From Gemmatimonadota bacterium (lineage in GTDB: Bacteria; Gemmatimonadota; Gemmatimonadetes; Longimicrobiales; Gaopeijiaceae), in the NCBI GenBank assembly GCA_007121455.1, contig SKKN01000022.1, positions 19,678 through 83,677 of the forward strand: a stretch of DNA of 64,000 bases, in the 5' to 3' direction. Under the pieces are notes generated by a model that did not search any database, was not told the DNA's origin, and saw nothing but the letters and a program-made list of their open reading frames with translations. The position numbers were made by a program, and so were the translations under genes. Position 1 is the stretch's first letter; each line of letters starts with the position of its first letter. This document shows positions 54,484 to 63,591 of the stretch, one piece after another.

Positions 54484-55185
54484 ATGTCGCGACTTGTCAT
54501 GTATACGACCAGATCTCGGGTTTCGACCACCGTCCTGCTGCTCGTGGCGATTTCCGCATGTGCGGTTCGTCCTGGGCAGCTCGACGAGGAGCTCGAACAG
54601 GTCCGTCAGGAGATGCGTGAAAGCGAGGAGCGCATCGGTGAAGAGATGAGGGCCCTCGAAGACCGGATGGAGCACCGGATCAGCACTCTGGAAATGGAGC
54701 TCAACGAGCTCCGGGACGAGTTCGAGTTCGAACTCGAGCGAATGGAGAACGCCCTGCGGTTCAACACGCCGGTTCACTTCGCCTTCGACGATGCGACCGT
54801 GAGAGACCAGGACCGGGAGCTTCTCGACCGGTTCGCAGCCGTCATTTCCGAGTATTACGACGAGGCCATCATCACCGTGGAGGGCTTCACGGATCCGGCG
54901 GGCAACCCCCAGTACAACCTCCAGCTCGGGGAGCGCCGAGCGGAAGCCGTGCTCGAGTATCTTGCCGGCCAGGCCATTCCGCGCGATCGGATGAAAGCCG
55001 TCAGTTACGGAGAGGCACCCGAGCGCCAGGTCGTTCCAGGCGCCCAGGGCCCGGGAGAGGAAGGCTGGGAGAATCGCCGGGTGGCGCTGGTGATCGATTT
55101 CAGCGCAGAAGCACGAGCCCCTGTGGCAGCTATGGATGAAGTTGTGACGGAGGCGGGCCAAGGTGGAAAGGAGGAGCTCTACTGA
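54484..55185 (+). CDS. OmpA-family lipoprotein with coiled-coil stalk
   Basis: A 233-residue lipoprotein with lipobox VAISAC (Cys26). Residues about 35-92 are a Glu/Arg-rich coiled coil (EELEQVRQEMRESEERIGEE). The OmpA/Pal peptidoglycan-binding domain (about 98-205) shows HFAFDDATV, TVEGFTDPAGNPQYNLQLG and ENRRVALVIDF. Asp and Arg in these motifs bind diaminopimelate in relatives. It should tether the outer membrane to the wall. It precedes a sensor kinase by 296 bases. Confidence 0.88.
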   Translation: MSRLVMYTTRSRVSTTVLLLVAISACAVRPGQLDEELEQVRQEMRESEERIGEEMRALEDRMEHRISTLEMELNELRDEFEFELERMENALRFNTPVHFAFDDATVRDQDRELLDRFAAVISEYYDEAIITVEGFTDPAGNPQYNLQLGERRAEAVLEYLAGQAIPRDRMKAVSYGEAPERQVVPGAQGPGEEGWENRRVALVIDFSAEARAPVAAMDEVVTEAGQGGKEELY

Positions 55186-55481
55186 AGCGTTCCCGTCGAT
55201 GACGCTTGGTGGCCGCCTCCTGTCGCGACGCCGGCTCTCTCTGAGAGTGGGGCAGCAGGTGGGATGGATCCTCCCGGGGGTGTAAGGTGAATAACAAAAT
55301 GCCCCAGAGACCCTCCCCGGACGGCAAGGGTCGAGCCCCCTTACCACCTGCACCCGATGCACGAGTGGGTCCCCCTTCTTCCGGCCGTGACCGCACCGCC
55401 GGCTCTTCCCACGACGGAGGTAGCGTGCGTCCCCACACCCGCCTGCGTGGAAGGGGGCGACGTGCGACGGAGAGCTATTCC

Positions 55482-57656
55482 ATGAGGATCGCGACTCGCG
55501 TCGCCGTCGGCCTCTTCTTGATGGTCGCGCTCTTGATCGGAGCAGTGACATATCAATTGTCGCTGATGGAGCGGGTGCAGGAGATCAACCGCGAGATCTC
55601 CTCCCAGAATCTCGAGGCGGCTCGGATTGCCGTGCGCGTGCTTCAAGGGCTGGAAGGGGTTCGTGAGTTCGCCGCAAAGGCCTGGGTCATGAACGACCCG
55701 GGATACTACTCCCAGTGGGAAAATTGGGAGGCCGCGGTCGACGAAGAGCTGCAGCGACTCGCCGGAATCGGTCTCTCTGGAGAGGAGGACGCCGCCCGCC
55801 AGCGCGTCCGTTCCGGATGGGACACCTATCAAGCGGTCGTGGAGACTGCCGAGGGTCCGGCCCACCTTGCGGAGGTGGAAGGGATTCTGGTCGAGTTGCA
55901 GGACCAGGTGCACGACCTCATGGTCCTCAACGAGGGCACGGTGCTGGCGCGCACCAACGAAGCCTCCGCAGCCGCCGAGCGGGCACGCCTCGTCGCTTGG
56001 ACGGCCGCAGGGGCGGCGCTTCTGATCGCGATGATCGCGAGCCTTCTCTTCTTCCGGTCTCTCTCCGGCCCGCTGCGCCACCTCACCCGTGGCACCCGGG
56101 AGCTCGCGCAAGGACGCTTCGATTATCGGCTGGACATCCAGGGCCCCGGTGAGCTGTCGGGACTCGCACGAGATTTCAACCACATGGCCGCACGGCTTGA
56201 CGAGCTCGAGGACCTCAAGCGCGACTTCGTGTCGCACGTCTCGCACGAGTTGAAGACACCGCTCGCTGCGATCCAGGAGACGGTCGAAGTGCTCCTGGAG
56301 GAAATTCCGGGGCCTCTCACCACGAAACAAGCGCGCCTCCTGGAGCTGTCCAGGAAGAGCTCAGCCCGCCTTTCACACATGATTTCGGATCTCCTCGAAA
56401 TATCGCGTCTGGAAGCGGGCGCAGGTGCGTATCAGGCAGAGCCTTGCCGCCTCACGGACATGGTTCAATCCGTGTTCGAGGAGACGGAGCCCCTCGCAGC
56501 GGAGCGTCGACTCCGTCTCGTTTTGACGGCTGAGGAGGAGTCGTGCGAGCTCGTCTGCGACCCGGACCGGATCCGGGGTGTGATCGCCAACCTGCTCGGC
56601 AACGCGGTCAAGTTCTCCCCGGACGATGAGACCGTCGAGGTTTCGATTCGTACGGTCGAAGAGGTCCCCACGTCGATGCCTCCGCGGAGCCTCCAGGCGA
56701 TCCGCAGCGAAACGGGACCCTTCGTGCTCCTCTCGGTCGCCGATCGCGGCCACGGCGTCCCGGATGAGCACAAGGCGAGGATCTTCGAGAAGTTCCACCA
56801 ACTGGACTCCCCAGGACGGGGACGGGGACAGGGAGTCGGGCTGGGGCTCTCGATCGTCCGCCGCGTCGTCGAGGCCCACTCGGGAGCCGTCTGGGTCGTG
56901 GACCGACCAGGAGGGGGCGCAATCTTCGAGGTGATGCTCCCTCGTTCACCTTCGCTCTGGAGCCTGGATCCCGAGGGGGAGGAGCTCGCGGCCCCCCCCG
57001 CCCCCAAGGGTCATCAGGAGGGGCCCACACGGCATCAGCCCCTCTCCGGACTGACGCCTCACCTCCTCGCAACCCTCCTCATCGCCGCTGGCTCGACCGC
57101 GGCGTGTGCCCCTTTGCTGGGTCCCCCGCCCTCTCCGGAACCGGTCGAAGCTCCGGCACCGGCACCGATCCGAACTTCTCTCCCTACGATCGAAGTTCCT
57201 CCCCCCACCGATCTCCGACTTTCGCGGGCCCAGGCACTGCTCGCTGCAGGAGCCCATCAGGAGGCGGCCATGCGCTTCATCCAGGTGCTCGACCTGAGTG
57301 GACGCCTTGATCAGAGTGCGGCCGAGGACAAGATCGAAGCTCTCTGGGGCCTCGCGCTCATCCGACTCGATCCGGACAGCCCCGTGTACAACCGCGAGCG
57401 AGGTGTTGCGCTCCTGGAAATCCTGAGAGGTGGATTCCCCAATACTCTGGCGGCGGTTCAGGCGGCGTGGGCGCAGAGCCTGCTGGAGGAAGTCGAACGG
57501 CTCCAACTCGAGGCCGAACGACAGGAGCAGCACCTGATCGAGTTGAACCAGGCACTGGACCGTCTGAGACAGATCGACCTCGAGCGCCGTCCGGCTGGAA
57601 ACGAAGTCACCGATACCGTCCCCCCCGGATCGCCGCCGGATTCCGCGCCCCAGTAG
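55482..57656 (+). CDS. Sensor histidine kinase fused in frame to a QseG-like lipoprotein domain
   Basis: The ATG at 55482 gives 724 residues. Helices at about 7-27 and 170-192 flank a mostly helical sensor domain; a HAMP domain (about 193-245), HisKA with His255 (VSHVSHELKTPLAAIQETV) and HATPase (NLLGNAVKFSP, DRGHGVPDEH, GVGLGLSIVRR) follow, as in GlrK. Instead of ending, the frame continues through a Pro-rich linker into a second hydrophobic segment with a lipobox (AAGSTAACAPLLG, Cys542) and a helical repeat domain ending in a coiled coil. AGGAGG at 57016 sits before this part, but no ATG, GTG or TTG is available in frame. Details are under findings. Confidence 0.85.
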   Translation: MRIATRVAVGLFLMVALLIGAVTYQLSLMERVQEINREISSQNLEAARIAVRVLQGLEGVREFAAKAWVMNDPGYYSQWENWEAAVDEELQRLAGIGLSGEEDAARQRVRSGWDTYQAVVETAEGPAHLAEVEGILVELQDQVHDLMVLNEGTVLARTNEASAAAERARLVAWTAAGAALLIAMIASLLFFRSLSGPLRHLTRGTRELAQGRFDYRLDIQGPGELSGLARDFNHMAARLDELEDLKRDFVSHVSHELKTPLAAIQETVEVLLEEIPGPLTTKQARLLELSRKSSARLSHMISDLLEISRLEAGAGAYQAEPCRLTDMVQSVFEETEPLAAERRLRLVLTAEEESCELVCDPDRIRGVIANLLGNAVKFSPDDETVEVSIRTVEEVPTSMPPRSLQAIRSETGPFVLLSVADRGHGVPDEHKARIFEKFHQLDSPGRGRGQGVGLGLSIVRRVVEAHSGAVWVVDRPGGGAIFEVMLPRSPSLWSLDPEGEELAAPPAPKGHQEGPTRHQPLSGLTPHLLATLLIAAGSTAACAPLLGPPPSPEPVEAPAPAPIRTSLPTIEVPPPTDLRLSRAQALLAAGAHQEAAMRFIQVLDLSGRLDQSAAEDKIEALWGLALIRLDPDSPVYNRERGVALLEILRGGFPNTLAAVQAAWAQSLLEEVERLQLEAERQEQHLIELNQALDRLRQIDLERRPAGNEVTDTVPPGSPPDSAPQ

Positions 57657-57729
57657 TCACTTGGGGCCGAAACTGCAGCCGGCGCGACTCTGGGTGGATG
57701 AGCCGGAAGTTCCCCCCTCGGGTGCGGAT

Positions 57730-59091
57730 TCAGCCATCCATCCCGTATGCCTTCAACTTGTTCCGAATCGTCTTTACGTTCAGGCCGAGCCGCCGCGCTG
57801 TCTCTGCCTTGTTGTTGCCGGTTTCATCCAACGTTTGAAGGATGAGCTGCTTTTCCACCTCGGCTGCCGTGAGCCCGGTGGGCACCTTCACATCCCCCAC
57901 CAGATCATCATCCGGATGTCGGACGTACGGTGGCAGATGTGAGACTTCGACCCAACCGTCCCGTGCCAGAATTGCAGCACGCTCCATCACGTTGCGGAGC
58001 TCTCGCACGTTCCCCGGCCACCGGTATCGCTCGAGAACGTCGATCGTCTCCTCCCGGATGGCGCGTGCGGGAGAACCGTGCTTCTCCCGAAAGAGATCGA
58101 GGAAGTAGTGGGCGAGAAGAGAGATGTCTCCTTCCCGGTCCCGCAACGCCGGAAGATGAACGGTGAAGACGTTCAAACGGTAGTACAGATCCTCGCGGAG
58201 CAGGCCGTCTCTGACGGACTGCCGGGGATCCTGGTTGGTCGCGGCGAGGGTGCGAACGTCCACGGTGACCTCCCGCTTCCCTCCTACTCTTCGGAACCGA
58301 GCTTCATCCAGAACACGGAGCAGCTTCGGCTGCAACTCGAGCGGCATTTCCGATATCTCATCGAGAAGAAGGGTCCCGCTGTCCGCGAGCTCGAAGCACC
58401 CGATTCGGTCGTGACTCGCGCCGGTGAAGGCTCCCTTTTCATGCCCGAAGAGCTCGCTCTCCACGAGGTCGCGAGGGATCGCCGCCGCATTGACCGCCAC
58501 GAAATCACCGTGCTTTCGCGCGCTCAGGTCGTGGATCGTTTTGGCGGCCAGTTCCTTTCCCGTCCCGCTCTCTCCAGTGATCAGGACCGAAGCGTCACTA
58601 CTCGCGACGGCCTGGATGAGGCTGTAGGCGTCCTTCATGCGAGGGCTCATCCCGATGAATGGGCCGAACCCCTTCTCTCCCTTCAATTCGAGAGACAACC
58701 GGCGCGAGCGCACCAGAACCTCACGGTCTCGGCACGCCTGGTCCAACACTGCCTTCAGGTTCGGATAATTGAGCGGCTTCGTGAGGAAGTCGCGCGCGCC
58801 GACCTTCATCGCCTCGACCGCTCGCTCGACCGTGCCGTGAGCGGTCAGGAGAATCACCGGCCGGTCCGGATCCTGACCCTTGAGTTCTCGAAGGAGTTCC
58901 AACCCTGACATCTCCGGCATCACGATGTCGGACAGGACGATGTCGGGCTCGTCCTCCCGCACCACCCGAGCCGCTTCGGTGGCATCAGCGGCGACCAACA
59001 CATCGAAGCCCCACTTACGGAGCCGCATCTCGAGGATGTCTCGCATCGTGGCTTCGTCGTCAACCACGAGAACCGTGATTTGTCTGGACAC
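57730..59091 (-). CDS. GlrR-like sigma-54-dependent response regulator
   Basis: A 453-residue regulator with phospho-acceptor Asp55, Walker [15 protein letters not shown] ([16 protein letters not shown]) and a Fis-type helix-turn-helix ([20 protein letters not shown]). It is the third NtrC-family member of the window. It converges with the kinase gene ending 73 bases away, and the kinase has GlrK features with a QseG-like tail, so the two probably signal to each other even though they are not in one transcript. Enteric GlrR controls the GlmY small RNA; no such RNA was recognised here. Confidence 0.9.
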   Translation of the reverse strand: MSRQITVLVVDDEATMRDILEMRLRKWGFDVLVAADATEAARVVREDEPDIVLSDIVMPEMSGLELLRELKGQDPDRPVILLTAHGTVERAVEAMKVGARDFLTKPLNYPNLKAVLDQACRDREVLVRSRRLSLELKGEKGFGPFIGMSPRMKDAYSLIQAVASSDASVLITGESGTGKELAAKTIHDLSARKHGDFVAVNAAAIPRDLVESELFGHEKGAFTGASHDRIGCFELADSGTLLLDEISEMPLELQPKLLRVLDEARFRRVGGKREVTVDVRTLAATNQDPRQSVRDGLLREDLYYRLNVFTVHLPALRDREGDISLLAHYFLDLFREKHGSPARAIREETIDVLERYRWPGNVRELRNVMERAAILARDGWVEVSHLPPYVRHPDDDLVGDVKVPTGLTAAEVEKQLILQTLDETGNNKAETARRLGLNVKTIRNKLKAYGMDG

Positions 59092-59306
59092 TATGGGCTT
59101 TCCTCAGCTACGCCGGAACGCGCGAAACAAGCGGGCGGGAAGTTCGAGCGTGGCGTCCGTAACGGAACGCTCGGAGTACGGGGCAGCCGGGAACGGATGG
59201 AGGGGGGACGGGGCACGGAGAGGGTGAACGCTGGTTGAGAGATGCCGGCTGACAGCCCCTTCGGCACTCGAATCCGGAAAATTGACATTCCTCCATATCT
59301 ACGAGA

Positions 59307-59792
59307 TCACTCGTTTCCTGGCCCGGCCGGTTCTCCGGGAGGCGCTTCCATATCGAGCGTTCCACTGCAGATCCCCTTTTCGCCCATGATCACGATCGTC
59401 ACGATTCCCTCCTCCACTTCCCCGGTGAACAAGGTGAGTCTGACGAGCGTCGGGGCGGACCACTCGGCCGTCGCCACGGCTGCGCCTCCTCCGCCTTGAA
59501 CCGACGCCTCCTCGAGCACTCCGATGTCACGAGAAAGGGTTGCCTGAACCAGCACGGAACCCTCCCCCATGCCCACGGCGGAAGGTTCGAATGCTGCCGT
59601 GCATTCCTCGCCCACGCCCCGTTCGGGCGAAAGTTGGTCCGCGTCGGTCGTGGGAAGGAGAAACCCACCGACCGCAGCGAAGACCATGAGCGTCACCCTC
59701 ACAGGAGTTGCGACTTTCGGCTCGAACCTCCTCGTCACCCTGCCTCTCATGGCAGTGGTGCTTTCAACAGGACATTTCTTCGTCCGGGGCAT
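59307..59792 (-). CDS. Unrecognised exported protein
   Basis: I use the ATG at 59792 (161 residues); GGAGG is close to it and the ATG at 59750 is an alternative. A hydrophobic stretch (VTLMVFAAVGGFLLPTT) acts as signal or anchor. The rest (LVQATLSRDIGVLEEASVQG ... LVRLTLFTGEVEEGIVTIVIMG) has the alternating pattern of a single beta-sandwich domain, possibly cohesin-like. Two cysteines (EECTAAF, GICSGTL) could pair. Function is unknown. Confidence 0.5.
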   Translation of the reverse strand: MPRTKKCPVESTTAMRGRVTRRFEPKVATPVRVTLMVFAAVGGFLLPTTDADQLSPERGVGEECTAAFEPSAVGMGEGSVLVQATLSRDIGVLEEASVQGGGGAAVATAEWSAPTLVRLTLFTGEVEEGIVTIVIMGEKGICSGTLDMEAPPGEPAGPGNE

Positions 59793-60027
59793 ACCTCCCT
59801 CTTCTGCAACACACCACAAGGTCCATGCCATGGTACGCTTAGCCCTACCAGGGGAATGGACGGGATCCTCGGAATGCCTTTGGGCAAGGTTTTCGGGGGC
59901 TCCGCAGGTCCTTCTCTCCGGGAAGCAACCGGCCACCGTGCCCGGGCATTTTTACCTGACGGGTGGCTTCTTCACGGCACATGTCCTCTCCCCGCATCAG
60001 CGGAGGACGCCGGCCGCGGGAGGGCCG

Positions 60028-60468
60028 CTAACCGGCGCGGGATCTCACGGAACGGAGCCGGGAGTGTTGATGGGGCTGCGGTCGTGGGACCGTCCCGCTC
60101 CACGGGTGCTCACTATGCCCTGGGGAACGCAGCATTCGCCGTTTCACAGTGCTCACCTCCACGAACCGAGCGGGGCCCGGATCGATCCATGCGATGGCCC
60201 CTCCCCGGATCGCCACCAGCAACCCGTCCCCGCTCGCATGCCAGCAGACGAGTTCTGCCCCTTCCTCGATCTGCCATTCTGCGCAGCGCTCTCTCACCCC
60301 CTCGAACAGGATCCGGCCCACACGCACCCGCTCTCCCGCGCGGATCGATGCGAGCGACCGGCCTGGCAGGGAGGAGCGGAACCAGCAAGGGGCGGTCGGA
60401 GGTGCATCGCCATCGACCGCGACCATCCCCGCGAGCAAGAAGGGGTCCATGTGTCTGTTGGATTCCAT
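60028..60468 (-). CDS. Small protein with a FeoA-like beta domain
   Basis: The ATG at 60468 has GGAGG 4 bases upstream and gives 146 residues (longer starts are possible). The central part (ERVRVGRILFEGV ... WQIEEGAELVCWHA ... VAIRGGAIAWIDPGPARFVEV) follows the pattern of FeoA/SH3-like barrels, including a conserved GxxIA position before the last strand. No FeoB or iron genes are adjacent. The C-terminal 40 residues are basic and unstructured. The call is tentative. Confidence 0.45.
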   Translation of the reverse strand: MESNRHMDPFLLAGMVAVDGDAPPTAPCWFRSSLPGRSLASIRAGERVRVGRILFEGVRERCAEWQIEEGAELVCWHASGDGLLVAIRGGAIAWIDPGPARFVEVSTVKRRMLRSPGHSEHPWSGTVPRPQPHQHSRLRSVRSRAG

Positions 60469-60602
60469 GAGGCCTCCGGAAGGGTTGGACATGATTGCGC
60501 CCCGTGTGCCGTACACGAACCGTGCCACCCCCGGAGGCGACGCAGGCGGGCCTCCGGATCCCCGATCCCCATTCGCGGTAGAACACGTGCGACCTTCCTG
60601 TC

Positions 60603-61244
60603 TTGACCCACAGCCATGGGGGAGCTTTGTCCCGAAAGACCGGCCCCGTCTTCCTCGTAGGCCTGCTTGCCGGAGTCCTCCTGCTCGGCGGCGTCCGGTT
60701 CCTCGCCGCGGGCGCCGACCCGCACGATGTCCACTACCACGCGAACTGGGCCCTCTTCCTCGACGGAGAACGGGTGGACTTTACCGGCGACCGATACATG
60801 GAGGACGTCCAGGCGTGCACGGCCGACGAGCACCGGATCCCGGCCCGGGGAAGGGTGCACCTTCATGGCAACGACATGGACGTCGTTCACATCCATCACG
60901 CCGGAGTCACGTGGGGGCACTTCCTTTCCAACCTGGGATGGGGACTGGGTGAGGACTGGTTGGTGACGGACGAGGGCGAGGTGATTCGACCGGACGATGG
61001 AAAGGAGTTCACCTTCATCGTGAACGGATGGGCCGTGAACCGTCTCGATGACAGGATCATCGACCCGGGAGACCGGGCTCTCATCTACTGGGGAGAGGCG
61101 GGGCCCGACTCCGTCCTCGAACGATACTTCCCCGAGGTGGCGACGAACGCGGCGGAGTACGATATGCTCGATGATCCGGGCGGATGCGGAGGCGCCGCGC
61201 CCGAAAGCATCGGGGAGCGAGTCCGACGCGCCTTCCTCTTCTGA
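60603..61244 (+). CDS. Membrane-anchored His-rich protein with predicted metal-binding motifs
   Basis: The frame opens at a TTG (60603); another TTG at 60627 follows GGAG too closely to decide. About 213 residues. A signal anchor (VFLVGLLAGVLLLGGVRFLA) precedes an extracytoplasmic domain with DVHYHANWALFLDG, VHLHGNDMDVVHIHHAGVTW and LSNLGWGLGEDWL. The HYH, HLHG and HIHH motifs suggest a metal site, and similar proteins occur in archaea and candidate phyla with no assigned function. Gly/Cys residues near the C-terminus (DDPGGCGGAAPE) could add a ligand. Confidence 0.75.
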   Translation: MTHSHGGALSRKTGPVFLVGLLAGVLLLGGVRFLAAGADPHDVHYHANWALFLDGERVDFTGDRYMEDVQACTADEHRIPARGRVHLHGNDMDVVHIHHAGVTWGHFLSNLGWGLGEDWLVTDEGEVIRPDDGKEFTFIVNGWAVNRLDDRIIDPGDRALIYWGEAGPDSVLERYFPEVATNAAEYDMLDDPGGCGGAAPESIGERVRRAFLF

Positions 61245-61301
61245 GCGGGCGGGCCGAGAAGGCCTGTCCCCCAACCAGAATCCGCACCACCCGGCCACTC
61301 G

Positions 61302-61997
61302 CTACCGTTCGGAGATCCCGACCAACTCGACCTTCTCCTCTTCGACGACCTCCACGATGCCCTCGTGAGGCCCTAGTGTACGGACCGTTTCGTCGAGCTC
61401 CGTGCCGACCACGAACAACTCCACGGACAGCGAGTCGGCGAGGACAGCGAGCCCCACGACATAATCCGTGTAGGTCGCTTCCCACCGATGCCAACCCTCC
61501 TCCGTCACCGGTGCGTACTCGCCAACCCATCCCTCGCCACGAATCCACAAGTGCGGCTTGACCATGATCTTCAGACCGGCCTCCCGTGCGAACTCCGCGG
61601 TGGCGACCACACCCTCCGGGCGCTCCCCCCACCACTGCCGCTCCCGGTCGTAGAGGACCTCGTGTCGCTCGGGATCGAGGACGGCGTAGGGAAGCAGCCC
61701 GACCCAGTCGGCGCCCACCCGGAGGATCGGCGCTACCGCCGAAGAATCGACCGGGCGGGGAGGGGCCACGAAGGATACTCCTGCCATCCTCGTGCCCGGT
61801 TCCACCCCCTCACATCGTCCAGTACGCTCCTCCACGACGGAAAGGGGCGAGCTTCCCGGAGGCGAGAGCGCGAACCACCCGCCACCGCCCAGGACGAGCA
61901 TGGCCAGCGCCCATGGGAGAAGCCTGACCCGCGACCGGGTACGCTTACCCCTGATGCCGCTTTGCGACTCCTTCCCGGGGCCGGTTCTCCCACTCAT
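61302..61997 (-). CDS. GH113-like glycosidase fold, apparently truncated at the C-terminus
   Basis: The ATG at 61997 overlaps the upstream stop (ATGA); 231 residues with a membrane anchor (LLPWALAMLVLGGGGWFAL). MAGVSFVAPPRPVDSS, LLPYAVLD, RQWWGERPEGVVAT, KIMVKPHLWIRGEGW and VELFVVGTELDETVR match the start of a GH113-type (beta/alpha)8 glycosidase. The family normally continues for about 130 residues with further catalytic and substrate loops. Here the chain changes character after VRT and ends in a short charged tail (GIVEVVEEEKVELVGISER). It may be a pseudogene or a natural short variant. Confidence 0.65.
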   Translation of the reverse strand: MSGRTGPGKESQSGIRGKRTRSRVRLLPWALAMLVLGGGGWFALSPPGSSPLSVVEERTGRCEGVEPGTRMAGVSFVAPPRPVDSSAVAPILRVGADWVGLLPYAVLDPERHEVLYDRERQWWGERPEGVVATAEFAREAGLKIMVKPHLWIRGEGWVGEYAPVTEEGWHRWEATYTDYVVGLAVLADSLSVELFVVGTELDETVRTLGPHEGIVEVVEEEKVELVGISER

Positions 61998-63379
61998 GAA
62001 AAACCGAAAGTCACCGCACCGACCATCACGGCCGCAGCCGCGAGGAGGAGCTTGAAGAAGAGGGGGAGACAGAACCGGAACCACCGATCGTACGGGATTC
62101 CGGCCATCCCCAGAATGCCCATCAGCACAGCGTTCGTCGGCACCAACATGTTCGCGAACCCGTCCCCGAACTGGTACGCGAGAACCGAAACCTGCCGCGT
62201 GACCCCCACGAGGTCTCCGAGGGGCGCCATGAGGGGCATCGTCACGAAGGCCTGGCCGCTCCCCGAAGGTATGAACAGGTTGAGAGCGGCCTGGATTCCC
62301 AGCATCCCGACCGCCGCGACCTCCGGACCCACATGCATGAGCGGAACCGAGAGCCCGTGTACGATCGTGTGAAGGATCTGACCGTCCTCCATCACGAGCG
62401 CGATTCCACGAGCGACTCCTACGAGGAGTGCGGTTTCCGTAAGGTCGCGTGCTCCGCGAACGAAGACCGTCGCCGTCTCGCTGGGGCCGAGCCTTCCGAT
62501 CGCGGCGGCGAACACCCCGAGCACGAGGAAGGCCGCACCGAGTTCGGTCAGGTACCACCCGCGCGTCGCGATGCCCCACACTGCGAACCCGAGCGCGAGC
62601 ACGAATCCGGTGATGACCGCTATATGGCCCGCACCGAGGGCCGGCCGATCCCCCTCCGGCTCGGCCGCATCCGGGCTCTCCACTCCGAAGAGCAGGCTTG
62701 CCGAGGGATCGGCCCGGACCTTCCCTGCATACGTATGCACGTGATGGGCCCCGATCACTACGAAGGGGATCAGGAGCCCGACCCGCACCTCCCAACCGGA
62801 GTAGGTGGGCACATCCGCGATCCCCTGAGCGACCACCACCGTGTATGGGTTGAAGGCGGCTACACCGTACCCGATCCCGTAACCCGCGACGATCATCCCC
62901 ACCGCGGTCATCGGATCCATCCTCATCGCGCGGCAGAGGGCGGCGAGAATCAGGACGAAAGGGATGTATTCGCCGGAGGCCCCCATCGCGCTCGACGCCG
63001 CTGCGAATGCAAGCACGACGGTGAAGATGAGCGTGCCCGGACGATGCCCGAAACGGCGGAGGAGGCTCCCGAGGAGCGCGTCCACCGTGCCGGTCGAGCG
63101 AATCACCGCCAATACCCCGCCGATGATGAACAGGAAGAAGATGATGTCCTGTGCGGCTCCAAAGGCACGGGGGACTGCGGTGAACAGCTCCCACGGACCG
63201 AGGAGCTGGCGATCGGGTGCGATCTCGAACGTTCCGGGGAGGGCGACTTCCCTCCCCGCTTCGTCCAGTTCGGTCTCGAAGCTTCCCTGGGGCACGACCC
63301 AGGTCGCGACGAGCTCCGTCGCCATCAGGAGAAAGAGAAGCGCCAGCGTTTGGGGCATTCGGAGCCTGGAAGCCGTCAC
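61994..63379 (-). CDS. YfcC/DcuC-like membrane transporter
   Basis: A 461-residue protein starting at GTG with GGGAGG upstream. About twelve membrane helices. SAMGASGEYIPFVLILAAL and the mirrored FIPSGSGQAFVTMPLMAPLG are the helical-hairpin motifs of the YfcC/C4-dicarboxylate carrier family, and GIGYGVAAFNPYTVVVAQ is the first conserved substrate-binding segment. The substrate may be dicarboxylates or amino acids; the family is poorly characterised. It is coupled to the glycosidase-like gene by ATGA. Confidence 0.85.
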   Translation of the reverse strand: MTASRLRMPQTLALLFLLMATELVATWVVPQGSFETELDEAGREVALPGTFEIAPDRQLLGPWELFTAVPRAFGAAQDIIFFLFIIGGVLAVIRSTGTVDALLGSLLRRFGHRPGTLIFTVVLAFAAASSAMGASGEYIPFVLILAALCRAMRMDPMTAVGMIVAGYGIGYGVAAFNPYTVVVAQGIADVPTYSGWEVRVGLLIPFVVIGAHHVHTYAGKVRADPSASLLFGVESPDAAEPEGDRPALGAGHIAVITGFVLALGFAVWGIATRGWYLTELGAAFLVLGVFAAAIGRLGPSETATVFVRGARDLTETALLVGVARGIALVMEDGQILHTIVHGLSVPLMHVGPEVAAVGMLGIQAALNLFIPSGSGQAFVTMPLMAPLGDLVGVTRQVSVLAYQFGDGFANMLVPTNAVLMGILGMAGIPYDRWFRFCLPLFFKLLLAAAAVMVGAVTFGFS

Positions 63380-63591
63380 GATCCCTCCCGGAGCAGCGAA
63401 GTCTTCGGCATACTATGGCCGAATGCCACGGTAGAGGCCACATCAGATGGCGCATCTCGACCGTCTTTGGGTTATATTTTCAGACGACCACGCAGTGCCT
63501 CAGCCGATCCCCGGGGCCTGGAGCAGAAGTCTCGCAAGCGGGTAGACACGGGGGTCGGGACATGAGCACCGAACACGCGGGAGGAGCCTCC

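Noticed and set aside
61302..63455. One long minus-strand frame covering both the transporter and the glycosidase-like gene
   Set aside because: Only the final third is protein-like; the part over the transporter is an antiphase reading of a GC-rich gene.
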